Of a stretch of DNA of 64,000 nucleotides, positions 46,246 through 54,049 are shown piece by piece; the stretch's first letter is position 1; each line of letters starts with the position of its first letter. The notes under the pieces are model-generated. The model was given only the letters and a program-made list of their open reading frames with translations, was not told the origin of the DNA and did no database searches. Source of the DNA: Planctomycetota bacterium (lineage in GTDB: Bacteria > Planctomycetota > UBA8108 > JACQVS01); NCBI GenBank assembly GCA_028280485.1, contig JANQLS010000058.1, positions 1 through 64,000 on the forward strand, read 5' to 3'. The position numbers and the translations under genes are program-made.

Positions 46246-47355
46246 ATGGCGAATGAAGAGCAGCTTAAGCGATTATTAGAATCAAGTAAGGAGGAGAATG
46301 GTTGTAGGGCTTGGAATGAGTGGAGGGGAGATAATCTTGGGCTCTCTGTTCAATTACCCTCTGTGAATTTGAGAGGTGCTAATTTAACTGAGGCGAACTT
46401 GAGTTATGCAAATTTAAGGGATTCGAATTTGAGAGGTGTTAATTTAAGTGGGGCTAATTTGATAAATGCGAGGTTGAATCGTGCGGATCTTAGTCATGCT
46501 ACTTTGTGTGATGCAAAGCTGCAATGGGCAACCTTTGTTGGTGTCAAATTATTCAAAGCTAAATTTTCAGGAGCGTTTTTAAACCATACTTACTTTAGTG
46601 GAGGTGAGTTGAAGGGAGCAGATTTCACCTATGCCGAATCAACTTATACTCTTTGGATTAATGTTGATTTGTCTTCAGTCATTGGGATTGAGGAGATGAT
46701 TCATACTTCGCCGAGTCCAGTTGGAGGTAAAACTTTAAATAATTTTAAAGGAGAAATTCCGAAACGATTTCTTGAAGGATGTGGGTTTCAAGATTGGGAA
46801 ATCGAAGCGGCTAAACTTTATAAGCCGGGGATAACTCAAGAAGAACAAAGTGAGGTTTATAAAAAAATTCATAATGCCAGATTCGAAGGCCCCATACCAA
46901 TTGGAGGAGTATTTATTTCCTATTCACATCTTGATAAGGATTTTGCACTTACGATTGAAGAGAAGTTAAAGAGCGAAGGAGTTCGGATTTGGCGGGATGA
47001 ACACGATTTAAAGGCTGGTAGTCTTAATGAGCAAATTTGGGAGGGTTTGAGGTCTCAAGATGTAGTATTGCTTATTCTTTCACAGAATAGTACGAGGAGT
47101 GATTGGGTAGAAAGTGAACTTGAAATGGCTCGTGACCGAGAGAAAGAAGAGGGGCGCAATATACTTTGCCCTATTGCATTAGACAAATCATGGGAAAACA
47201 AATGCAAAGAGGGTGGAACAAATCGCCAGCTTTGGAGAACACTAAAGGAGAAAGTCATTCTTCCTTTTAAGAAGAACAAAAGTGATTTTGAGGCTCAAGG
47301 TAAGAAGCTTATTGATGGCTTAAGGGAGAATTATCAAGCCTGGGAAAATAATTGA
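46246..47355 (+). CDS. pentapeptide-repeat TIR-domain protein 3
   Basis: 369 residues, the shortest of the four. Cap MANEEQLKRLLESSKEENGC, then about 18-20 more divergent pentapeptides (NLRGANLTEANLSYANLRDS and on, 41-140), a shortened linker (NVDLSSVIGIEEMIHTSPSP, FLEGCGFQDWEIEAAKLYKP), and a TIR domain (about 218-365) with GGVFISYSHLDKDFALTIEE and RIWRDEHDLKAGSLNEQIW. The probable catalytic Glu is residue 291 in SDWVESELE. It starts 21 bases after protein 2. The linker differs most from the others, which may mean a different trigger. Confidence 0.92.
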   Translation: MANEEQLKRLLESSKEENGCRAWNEWRGDNLGLSVQLPSVNLRGANLTEANLSYANLRDSNLRGVNLSGANLINARLNRADLSHATLCDAKLQWATFVGVKLFKAKFSGAFLNHTYFSGGELKGADFTYAESTYTLWINVDLSSVIGIEEMIHTSPSPVGGKTLNNFKGEIPKRFLEGCGFQDWEIEAAKLYKPGITQEEQSEVYKKIHNARFEGPIPIGGVFISYSHLDKDFALTIEEKLKSEGVRIWRDEHDLKAGSLNEQIWEGLRSQDVVLLILSQNSTRSDWVESELEMARDREKEEGRNILCPIALDKSWENKCKEGGTNRQLWRTLKEKVILPFKKNKSDFEAQGKKLIDGLRENYQAWENN

Positions 47356-47376
47356 GCAGTTACTCGGAACGGATTT

Positions 47377-48699
47377 ATGGCGATTAAAGAACAACTCAAA
47401 AGATTAAAAGATTCAATAGCTGAAGAGAACGACTGTAAAGCTTGGAATGAGTGGAGAAGTGCGCATCCTCATACTAAGATCGATTTAAAAAATGCAAGCT
47501 TATACTCGGCAAATTTGCGCTGGGTGAACTTGAGCTTTGCGGATTTGGATTCGGTTAACTTACAATCGGCAGACCTATACTCAGCAAATTTGAGTTCAAC
47601 AGACTTGCGCTCAGCGAACTTGCATTCGGCAAACTTATATTCGACAGACTTGCGCTCGGCAGATTTGTGTTCGGCGAGCTTGTACTCGGCGAATTTGATT
47701 TCTGCAAATCTACATAATGTTAAATTGCAGTCAGCGAACTTGCGCACGGCGAAATTACGCTCAGCGAATTTGTGTTCGGCAAACTTGTACTCGGCGAATT
47801 TGAGCTCAGCAGATTTACATTCGGCGAACTTGTACTCGGCGAATTTGGGCTCAACAGATTTGCACTCAGCGAGCCTGATCTCGACAAACCTGATTTCCAC
47901 GAACCTGGTCTCGGCGAATTTACGCCTGACGAACTTTAGCTTGGCGAACTTGTGGAATGCTGATCTCTCAGATTCCCGTACTTATTATACCGTCTGGGGA
48001 AATGTCGATTTGTCCGAAGTGAAAGAGAATTGCTTAGAGAAGGTAGATCACAAGGGTCCAAGTATCTTGGGGGTTGATACTCTATTTAAATCTAAGGGAG
48101 AAATTCCGAAAGTCTTTCTTGAGAAATGTGGCTTACAGGATTGGGAAATTGAAACAGCTAAACTTTATAGACCTGGATTAACCCCGGAAGAACATTGTGA
48201 GATTATTTATAAGATTCAAGATGCTCGATTTGGTGGTCCATTACCCATTGGAGGTGTCTTTATCTCTTATTCGCATGCAGATAAGAAATTTGTGATAGAT
48301 ATTGAAGAAAGGTTAAAAAAGGAAGGGGCAAGAGTGTGGAGAGATGAACATGATTTAAAAGCGGGGGATCTTAACAAACAAGTGTGGAAGGGCTTAAGGG
48401 CTCAAGATGTCGTGTTGCTTGTTCTTTCAAAGAAGAGCACTGAAAGTGATTGGGTGGAGAGTGAGCTTGAAATGGCTCGTATGTTAGAGAAGAAAGAAAA
48501 AAGAGATATCCTCTGTCCCATTGCATTAGATAAGTCGTGGGAAGACAAATGTGAGGCCGGGGGTGCAGACCGACAACTTTGGCGGACATTGAAAAAGAAA
48601 GCCATCCTTCCCTTTAAAAAGAACAGAAGTGATATTGATGTTCAGACTAAGAAGCTAATTGATGGCTTAAGGGAAAACTATCAAGCGATCCAATCATAA
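47377..48699 (+). CDS. pentapeptide-repeat TIR-domain protein 4
   Basis: 440 residues, the longest. Cap MAIKEQLKRLKDSIAEENDC, about 32 pentapeptides of very regular SANLYSADLRSANLHS type (36-197), linker NVDLSEVKENCLEKVDHKGP and FLEKCGLQDWEIETAKLYRP, then TIR (about 290-435: GGVFISYSHADKKFVIDIEE, RVWRDEHDLKAGDLNKQVW). The probable catalytic Glu is 363. It is very close to protein 2 in linker and TIR, so recent duplication is likely, with the size difference lying in the repeat block. It begins 21 bases after protein 3. Confidence 0.92.
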   Translation: MAIKEQLKRLKDSIAEENDCKAWNEWRSAHPHTKIDLKNASLYSANLRWVNLSFADLDSVNLQSADLYSANLSSTDLRSANLHSANLYSTDLRSADLCSASLYSANLISANLHNVKLQSANLRTAKLRSANLCSANLYSANLSSADLHSANLYSANLGSTDLHSASLISTNLISTNLVSANLRLTNFSLANLWNADLSDSRTYYTVWGNVDLSEVKENCLEKVDHKGPSILGVDTLFKSKGEIPKVFLEKCGLQDWEIETAKLYRPGLTPEEHCEIIYKIQDARFGGPLPIGGVFISYSHADKKFVIDIEERLKKEGARVWRDEHDLKAGDLNKQVWKGLRAQDVVLLVLSKKSTESDWVESELEMARMLEKKEKRDILCPIALDKSWEDKCEAGGADRQLWRTLKKKAILPFKKNRSDIDVQTKKLIDGLRENYQAIQS

Positions 48700-48885
48700 A
48701 AGAAATAACAGCATGAACCAGTTTTCTAATTTTCAATTGCTACCTGTATCTGACTGCGACTGGTTAGCTACCACTGGTTCTATCCAATCCCACGGCGGGG
48801 GAAGTGTCGGTGTCGGTCAGCGCATACTTCTGCAAATATTTGTATTTGAAACCTTACCAACCAGCAGCAGAACTGAGGGATTAGA

Positions 48886-50045
48886 TGAGTACTGAGGAAA
48901 ATAAAAAAATTGATCCTGTAGAGCTTGAAGCAAAGCTGGTTCGGCAAAAGCATCGATTTTGGGCGGTTGTGATCAACCTATGGACATGAAATTCAAAGAG
49001 TGAAGACCCAGGGTGCAGCGCCGCAAGATCAGCCTTTGTTTTTAAACTGATTTCTCCTGGGACAGCCGGAGCTCTGGGTATTAGTTTGCTGTCTATATCC
49101 AGAGCGATTATTGCTTGGGAAGCAAACTTTTAATGAACTAAGCAGAATGAAAAGATAGATGTTCAAACACAGCTATTAGAAGCAGATAGGCGCTCCAACT
49201 TAATTTTAGAACTATCGGCAATTTTAGATAGCGTTGATAGTGAGATTGATGAAATAGAAAGAAAGAACAATTGTTGAATCCTAATCAACCCCCTAAGAAT
49301 CCAAATATCGAAGTAGATGAAAATGATCGAATATTGAAAAGTATGATCTGTCTCTACACTTGAGGAAAAAAATTATTGCGTTAAGCCGGAATTGAAAGCC
49401 TTAGCATCAGATGATGGACCACTCACATAAGCTAAGTAACAAATTAATTTCACCTGAGAGAGGTCAACTTTTTACCTCACTAAATGGATATAATATAAAA
49501 ATAAGCTCTTTTGTAAATGATTGTGTGTTCACCTATGGCGATTTTGTGAAATCAGATTTGAGTTACGCACCACTAAATAATTGTGAATTTAGTTTTGCAA
49601 TTTTTAACGAAGGAATTTTTAAGTTTACAAATTTCTCTGATTCGTTACTAACTAAAGCAGAGTTTATTGGCGCTGATTTATCCGACGTCATCGTGGATAG
49701 AGCAGTTGCTCCTTTTGCTAATTGTAAGAAAGCTTTTTTAATTAGAACGAGATTTGAAGATGCTGTTTTATCTGGGGCAAGTTTTGAAAATTCGACTTTA
49801 AGTCTTGGTGTATTTTCGCTGCCAAGAAACTGGATGCCGATATTAGCAATGCTGGTTTTTCAGGGACTCTATTTAGTGGGGCAGACTTAAGAGGGGCAAA
49901 TTTTAAGGGAGTAAAGAATTACAAAAAGGCAGTATTTACAAATTCAGATATTAGAGGATTTAAATTTGACGACAGTGAGTTTTTAAAATGTTCACTTGAA
50001 AATGGAGCTATCCAAAAGCTACCTGGAGATGAACAAGTAGAGTGA
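48886..50045 (+). pseudogene. decayed membrane-anchored pentapeptide-repeat gene
   Basis: Starts with an intact ATG: MSTEENKKIDPVELEAKLVR, then a stop after VVINLWT. Further frames give a hydrophobic segment (SPGTAGALGISLLSISRAII), a helical piece (KIDVQTQLLEADRRSNLILE), and pentapeptide-like repeats from 49411 (YGDFVKSDLSYAPLNNCEFS). Near 49815 the frame shifts again to ISNAGFSGTLFSGADLRGAN and ends with TGA at 50043-50045. Several stops and frameshifts mean it is dead. It lacks a TIR part. The intact relative would be a two-part protein with membrane helix and solenoid, possibly a companion of the TIR array. Confidence 0.7.
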
Positions 50046-50046
50046 A

Positions 50047-50522
50047 GTCTTCACCCACTCAATCAGGGCCCTTGCCTCAGCTATTGGAGTTGATCAAGCT
50101 ACTCTCTATGGTTGGCGTTCACTAGGGCCCCCAATAAATAAAACTAAATTTAGTTACCACATACCAAAGGTCAAACGTTGGATTGAAGAAAACATTAAAA
50201 GGAGAGGGTAAAAGCAATCCTGGGTAGACCCAAAGGATGAAGAACTTCACAAACGAAAGCTCAAAGCAAAGACCGAAGAGCGTGAAGCAAAAGCACGATT
50301 TTCAATCCTCAAGGCAGAGACTGTGGAAGGAACTCTTTTAAAAATGAAGAAGTCATTGCTCAACAAATCGAGCAAATTCAAGTATTCAAACAGGGGCTTG
50401 AGGCGCTCGAAAGAAAGTTACCAAACTTGATCTTCGGGAGATCACGACAAGAGGTAACTTCAATCTGTAAGGAAGAGTTTAGAAAGCTTTGTGATAGTTT
50501 CGCTGAAGCCCAGTATGAATAA
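50047..50522 (+). pseudogene. decayed phage DNA-packaging (terminase small-subunit-like) gene
   Basis: Frame pieces: a helix-turn-helix IRALASAIGVDQATLYGWRS ending RWIEENIKRRG then stop; a charged helix KDEELHKRKLKAKTEEREAK; and, after a frameshift, EEVIAQQIEQIQVFKQGLEA and SICKEEFRKLCDSFAEAQYE with TAA. HTH plus coiled helix plus IFGRSR-like end fits the Nu1-type terminase small subunit group. Directly upstream of a terminase large-subunit remnant, which supports the call. Confidence 0.6.
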
Positions 50523-50877
50523 GACATTTGTATTTAATGAGTGGCAAAGAAAAGCATGGCCGTTTCCTCCAGAAGAAGAGATTTGGGAATGGGCATAGCG
50601 TGAAGTTTACCTACGTCCAGGAGTTTCAGGAAATCCCGGTTGGTACTCAGTGGAACTCACTCCCCACGCAAAGGTATGGTTTGGAGCGGTTAGAAATCCA
50701 GCAATTAAAAGAATACCACTTATGACTTCGGCTCAGGTCGCAAAGACCACTTTCTTTGCAATTGTTTTTCATTACTATTTGAAGCAACAACCTTGTAATC
50801 AAATGGTGGTTTTTCCCAACGAAGTTCTGTCAAAGGAGTTTAATGCGGAGGAGATCACTCCTATGATTGAGTCTTGA
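50515..50877 (+). pseudogene. truncated phage terminase large subunit (GpA-type)
   Basis: Begins MNKTFVFNEWQRKAWPFPPE; a TAG at the position of Gln in EWAQREVYL interrupts it, then REVYLRPGVSGNPGWYSVEL and LMTSAQVAKTTFFAIVFHYY (degenerate Walker-A region) and MVVFPNEVLSKEFNAEEITP end at a TGA after only about 120 residues. The full protein would be about 600 residues, so most of it is gone. It overlaps the small-subunit remnant as in phage operons. Confidence 0.75.
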
Positions 50878-50914
50878 AATTCCAACCGAGCCCGCAAATT
50901 CTAAATTGCCCCAA

Positions 50915-50949
50915 GAAAAAAACTTAGGTAGCGAGTAGCTACCTAAGTT
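50915..50949 (-). terminator. terminator of tRNA-Arg
   Basis: Perfect 12-bp stem AACTTAGGTAGC / GCTACCTAAGTT with loop GAGTA. On the minus strand it is followed by a T run. It lies 11 bases after the tRNA 3' end. Confidence 0.85.
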
Positions 50950-50960
50950 TTAATAATAAC

Positions 50961-51036
50961 TGGCATGCCTGCCAGGGCTCGAACCTGGGACCGCTGGATT
51001 AGAAATCCAGTGCTCTTCCAGCTGAGCTACAGGCAC
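50961..51036 (-). tRNA. tRNA-Arg(TCT)
   Basis: Complete 76-base cloverleaf on the minus strand: acceptor GTGCCTG/CAGGCAT (first pair G.T), D arm GCTC/GAGC, anticodon stem CTGGA/TCCAG with loop TTTCTAA, T stem CCAGG/CCTGG with loop TTCGAGC, discriminator G and encoded CCA. Confidence 0.95.
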
Positions 51037-51151
51037 GCCGATTGGCGATATGAATGAGTTGTTGGAGTGCGCCTTCAATTGGAGCTGCGCTTCCTCTGCT
51101 CTCTGTTTTGCTGGATTGTGGAGGGTTATTCTAGTGAGAAATCGAAGAAGT

Positions 51152-52291
51152 TCAAGAATCTGTTTTAGGCTCTTTTAAAGAATCTTCAGTTATCTGCGTC
51201 AGTTCGTCGGTGACGCTGCTCCCATTCTGCATATTTTCTGCTTTTTCCGTCCCTGCCTGAGCTAGGGTTTCTTGATTTTGGTGAGCGGCATGCTCTCTCA
51301 AATCGGTGATTTGGTCGAACTCATCGACGATTTCATCGCCCAGAATATCCTCTAAGACATCTTCCAAAGTTACTAATCCGGCTAAACCACCGTACTCATC
51401 GGGGATGATCACGAGGTGCTGCCTCTCCTCCAAAAACTCGAGGAGCAATTGATCTAGAGGGCGAGTCTCCACGGCAAATCGGGCGGGACCCATGAGGGAA
51501 CGAAGGGTGATATCTTCCTTCTTTTGGGCGAGAGCCCGAAAAATATCGGTTCGGTGAACGATGCCAATAATTTTTTCGGGATCACTTTCGTAGATGGGGA
51601 TTCGGCTGTAATTCAAGAGACGTTCGTCCTTGATCGCATCTTTGATCACACTTGAAGCCGAAAGGGAATAAACTACAGTACGTGGCGTCATCACATCTCG
51701 AGCGGTCCGCCGCTCTAAATTGAGAATATTCTGAATGACACTCGCTTCGTGTTTTTGGAAATCTCCCGTTCGAATCCCGAGGCGCACCATCATCAAAAGC
51801 TCGGCATCAGAAACGCGTTCAATAGTTTTTCGACTTGAAATGACCTGCGTGATCTTTTGAAGCAACCAAACCATGGGAGAAAAGAGGTAGACCATCCAAA
51901 GAAGTGGATAGGCGATAAAACGAGCCAATGGCCGGGCGTAGACGACTCCCGTCGTCTTAGGGATGACTTCACTAAAGATGAGAATGAGTAAGGTGAAACC
52001 AGCGGAGAAGTAAGCTAAGTAGGGTCTTCCCAAGGCTTGGGCCGCTAGGGCCCCCGCGAGGGCTGCTCCCGCGGTATTTGAAATGGTATTGAGGGAGAGG
52101 ATCGCCGTGATGGGCTTGTCGACTTGGCTGCGAAGTCGTTTTAAGATTTTGCCCGAGGCTCGACCTGATTGAGCTAGGTTTTCAACATGACTGAGGGGTA
52201 CTGCGTAGAGTACAGCTTCAAACAGGGAGCACATCGCAGAGGTGAAAATAACGACACCCACTGCAAGAATGAGTTCTAAGAGTCCGTCCAT
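51152..52291 (-). CDS. DUF21/CBS-domain membrane protein (HlyC/CorC/CNNM-like)
   Basis: 379 residues. The N-terminal DUF21 domain (about 1-185) has several membrane helices (LELILAVGVVIFTSAMCSLF, AYFSAGFTLLILIFSEVIPK with the EVIPKT motif). A CBS pair follows (about 200-330: RDVMTPRTVVYSL, IPIYESDPEKIIGIVHRTDI, LAGLVTLEDVLEDILGDEIV). The usual C-terminal transporter-associated domain is missing and replaced by a short polar tail. The family is linked to magnesium or cobalt handling; the ion is not determinable here. Confidence 0.9.
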   Translation of the reverse strand: MDGLLELILAVGVVIFTSAMCSLFEAVLYAVPLSHVENLAQSGRASGKILKRLRSQVDKPITAILSLNTISNTAGAALAGALAAQALGRPYLAYFSAGFTLLILIFSEVIPKTTGVVYARPLARFIAYPLLWMVYLFSPMVWLLQKITQVISSRKTIERVSDAELLMMVRLGIRTGDFQKHEASVIQNILNLERRTARDVMTPRTVVYSLSASSVIKDAIKDERLLNYSRIPIYESDPEKIIGIVHRTDIFRALAQKKEDITLRSLMGPARFAVETRPLDQLLLEFLEERQHLVIIPDEYGGLAGLVTLEDVLEDILGDEIVDEFDQITDLREHAAHQNQETLAQAGTEKAENMQNGSSVTDELTQITEDSLKEPKTDS

Positions 52292-52529
52292 TTAGGTCGA
52301 TGGCTGCAACTGAATCAATGCTTCAGATGCAGTTAACTTCCTCCTCAATTAGAGAAATGCCTTGCGTGATTTAGGTTGGTGGTGAGGCAGTAAAGAATAA
52401 ATTTGAAGCGAGAGAAACATCGGGTTTCAAGCTAAGAATCTATATTACCACGTGGGAAGCTCGCTCGATTAAAGATCGCTAAGTTTTCTTTCTAATTCTT
52501 CTGTTTTAAAGGCTTACCCAGATCGCTAC

Positions 52530-52579
52530 AAAAAAAAAGCGAATAGATCCTTTAAATGAAAAAGGTCTATTCGCTTTTT
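52530..52579 (-). terminator. terminator of the Gfo/Idh/MocA gene
   Basis: AAAGCGAATAGA pairs with TCTATTCGCTTT, with an inner CCTTT/AAAGG pairing, flanked by an A run on one side and TTTTT on the other. It may serve both directions. Confidence 0.85.
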
Positions 52580-52599
52580 GAAGATTCAATTATACGTGA

Positions 52600-53901
52600 T
52601 TAGACGGAAAACTCCCAGCCCTTGCGGTACTCACGCTTGATGAAAGCATTAGCGCTCTCACTGTTCGTGATCTTCAAGTTGCGAGCGTCCCACTCCAATT
52701 TTTCGCCACCGTTTCGGTAAGCGACATTCCCTAAAAGAACCATCTCGGTGAGGGCGCCGGAGTAATCGAAATTACAGGTGGTTTCTCCACGAGTTTTGAT
52801 GGCGTTGATCCATTCTTTGTAGTGACCTACTGAATTGGGGATCGTTTGGGGAGGAGCTTGGAAGTCTTTGAAATCCTTCTCGGGAAGCAGTCGGTAAGAG
52901 CCATAGCTCGCGAGCAGCATTCCCTTATCACCTACGAACAAGGTTCCATCGCCCCATTTGGGTAGGAGGCCTTGAGCGAATTGTGGAGGTCGTTTTCCAC
53001 TATCCCACCAGTTGACTGTGACGGGACAGAGGTCGCCGCGTCGGGGGAATTCCCAGTGCGCATCCACTCCCTTGGGAGGAGCCGTTTCGGGGTGTACCTT
53101 CTCACCGGCCGCCCAAACTGAAGTCGGATGGCGAAGTTTGAGTGCCCAGAAGATCAAGTCCATATGGTGGCAACCCATGTCACCTAAAGTACCGCCACCG
53201 TATTCCCACCAACGCCGCCAATTTTGGGGTACATAGATGGGGTGATAGGGGCGTTCTTTTGCGACGCCTTGCCAGAGATCCCAATGGAGGTGCTTGGGAA
53301 CAGGGGGAGTTTTTTCGGGGCGTTCACCGCCACCCCAAGACTTACCCACCCAAGAGTGAGCTTCGCGAATATTTCCGAGCACGCGAGATTCAATAATTTC
53401 AACCACGCGTCGGTAGTTACTACCCGCGTGGATTTGAGTTCCCATCTGAGTGACGCGTTTGTGTTTCTTGGCGATGTCAGCGGCTAAGCGAGCTTCCCAA
53501 ACGGTATTTGCTAATGGCTTTTCGCAATAGCAATCCATCCCGGCTTGCATCGCGCGAACGCTTGCAGGAACATGCATGTGATCGGGGGTGCTGACTACGA
53601 CGGCATCGATGTCTTTTCTATCGATGAGTTTTCTGAAATCATGGTAGCCATCCGCTCCGGGGAACATCGTCTTGGCTTGAGCCATGTAGTTGTCGTCGAT
53701 ATCGCAATAGGCGACAACGTTTTCGCTTTTTACGCCATTGATATTAGCGCGAGCACGATGGTTGGTTCCGATGATTCCGAGGTTGAGTTTTTCGTTGGGG
53801 CTTTTGCTTTCTTGGGCTGAGAGTTGTGATCCCACCCAGAAGCCGACGGCTGCCATACCACTGGTTTTTAAGAATTGACGTCGAGTTTTTGGCGCACTCA
53901 C
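52600..53901 (-). CDS. Gfo/Idh/MocA-family oxidoreductase with TAT signal
   Basis: 433 residues. The twin-arginine signal (KTRRQFLKTSGMAAVGFWVG) predicts export in folded form, common for this family in Planctomycetes. NAD(P)-binding fold: LNLGIIGTNHRARANI, where the usual GTGxRA reads GTNHRA, so one glycine of the Rossmann loop is replaced. CEKPLANT is the conserved EKP motif and VVSTPDHMHV precedes it. WRRWWEYGGGTLGDMGCHHM covers the substrate side with a typical GG-GDMGCH histidine. Sugar or inositol oxidoreduction is inferred. Confidence 0.92.
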   Translation of the reverse strand: MSAPKTRRQFLKTSGMAAVGFWVGSQLSAQESKSPNEKLNLGIIGTNHRARANINGVKSENVVAYCDIDDNYMAQAKTMFPGADGYHDFRKLIDRKDIDAVVVSTPDHMHVPASVRAMQAGMDCYCEKPLANTVWEARLAADIAKKHKRVTQMGTQIHAGSNYRRVVEIIESRVLGNIREAHSWVGKSWGGGERPEKTPPVPKHLHWDLWQGVAKERPYHPIYVPQNWRRWWEYGGGTLGDMGCHHMDLIFWALKLRHPTSVWAAGEKVHPETAPPKGVDAHWEFPRRGDLCPVTVNWWDSGKRPPQFAQGLLPKWGDGTLFVGDKGMLLASYGSYRLLPEKDFKDFQAPPQTIPNSVGHYKEWINAIKTRGETTCNFDYSGALTEMVLLGNVAYRNGGEKLEWDARNLKITNSESANAFIKREYRKGWEFSV

Positions 53902-54049
53902 GTGGATATCCTCCGTAGTCCGTAATGTATGGAATTAAGTTTTTGATTTGGTGTAGAGAGAAAGGAGCAGAAAGCACTCCCTGCCATCCAAGGACCCATT
54001 TTAGCATTAAATAGGACTTGGAAGGGACTTAAGAAATTCAATTCCTTCT

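Noticed and set aside
47469..47900. Long minus-strand open frame with KFAEY/KFAEC/KFAES repeats inside TIR gene 4 (similar frames inside genes 1 and 2)
   Set aside because: It is the complement of the regular 15-base pentapeptide units; no own start context, and the plus strand has the full domain architecture.
45019..48699. CRISPR array, because of regular 15-base repeats
   Set aside because: Repeats are contiguous, codon-phased and without spacers; they encode pentapeptides.
48713..48895. 60-codon plus-strand frame after TIR gene 4
   Set aside because: No recognisable composition or domain, and it overlaps the start of the decayed pentapeptide gene.
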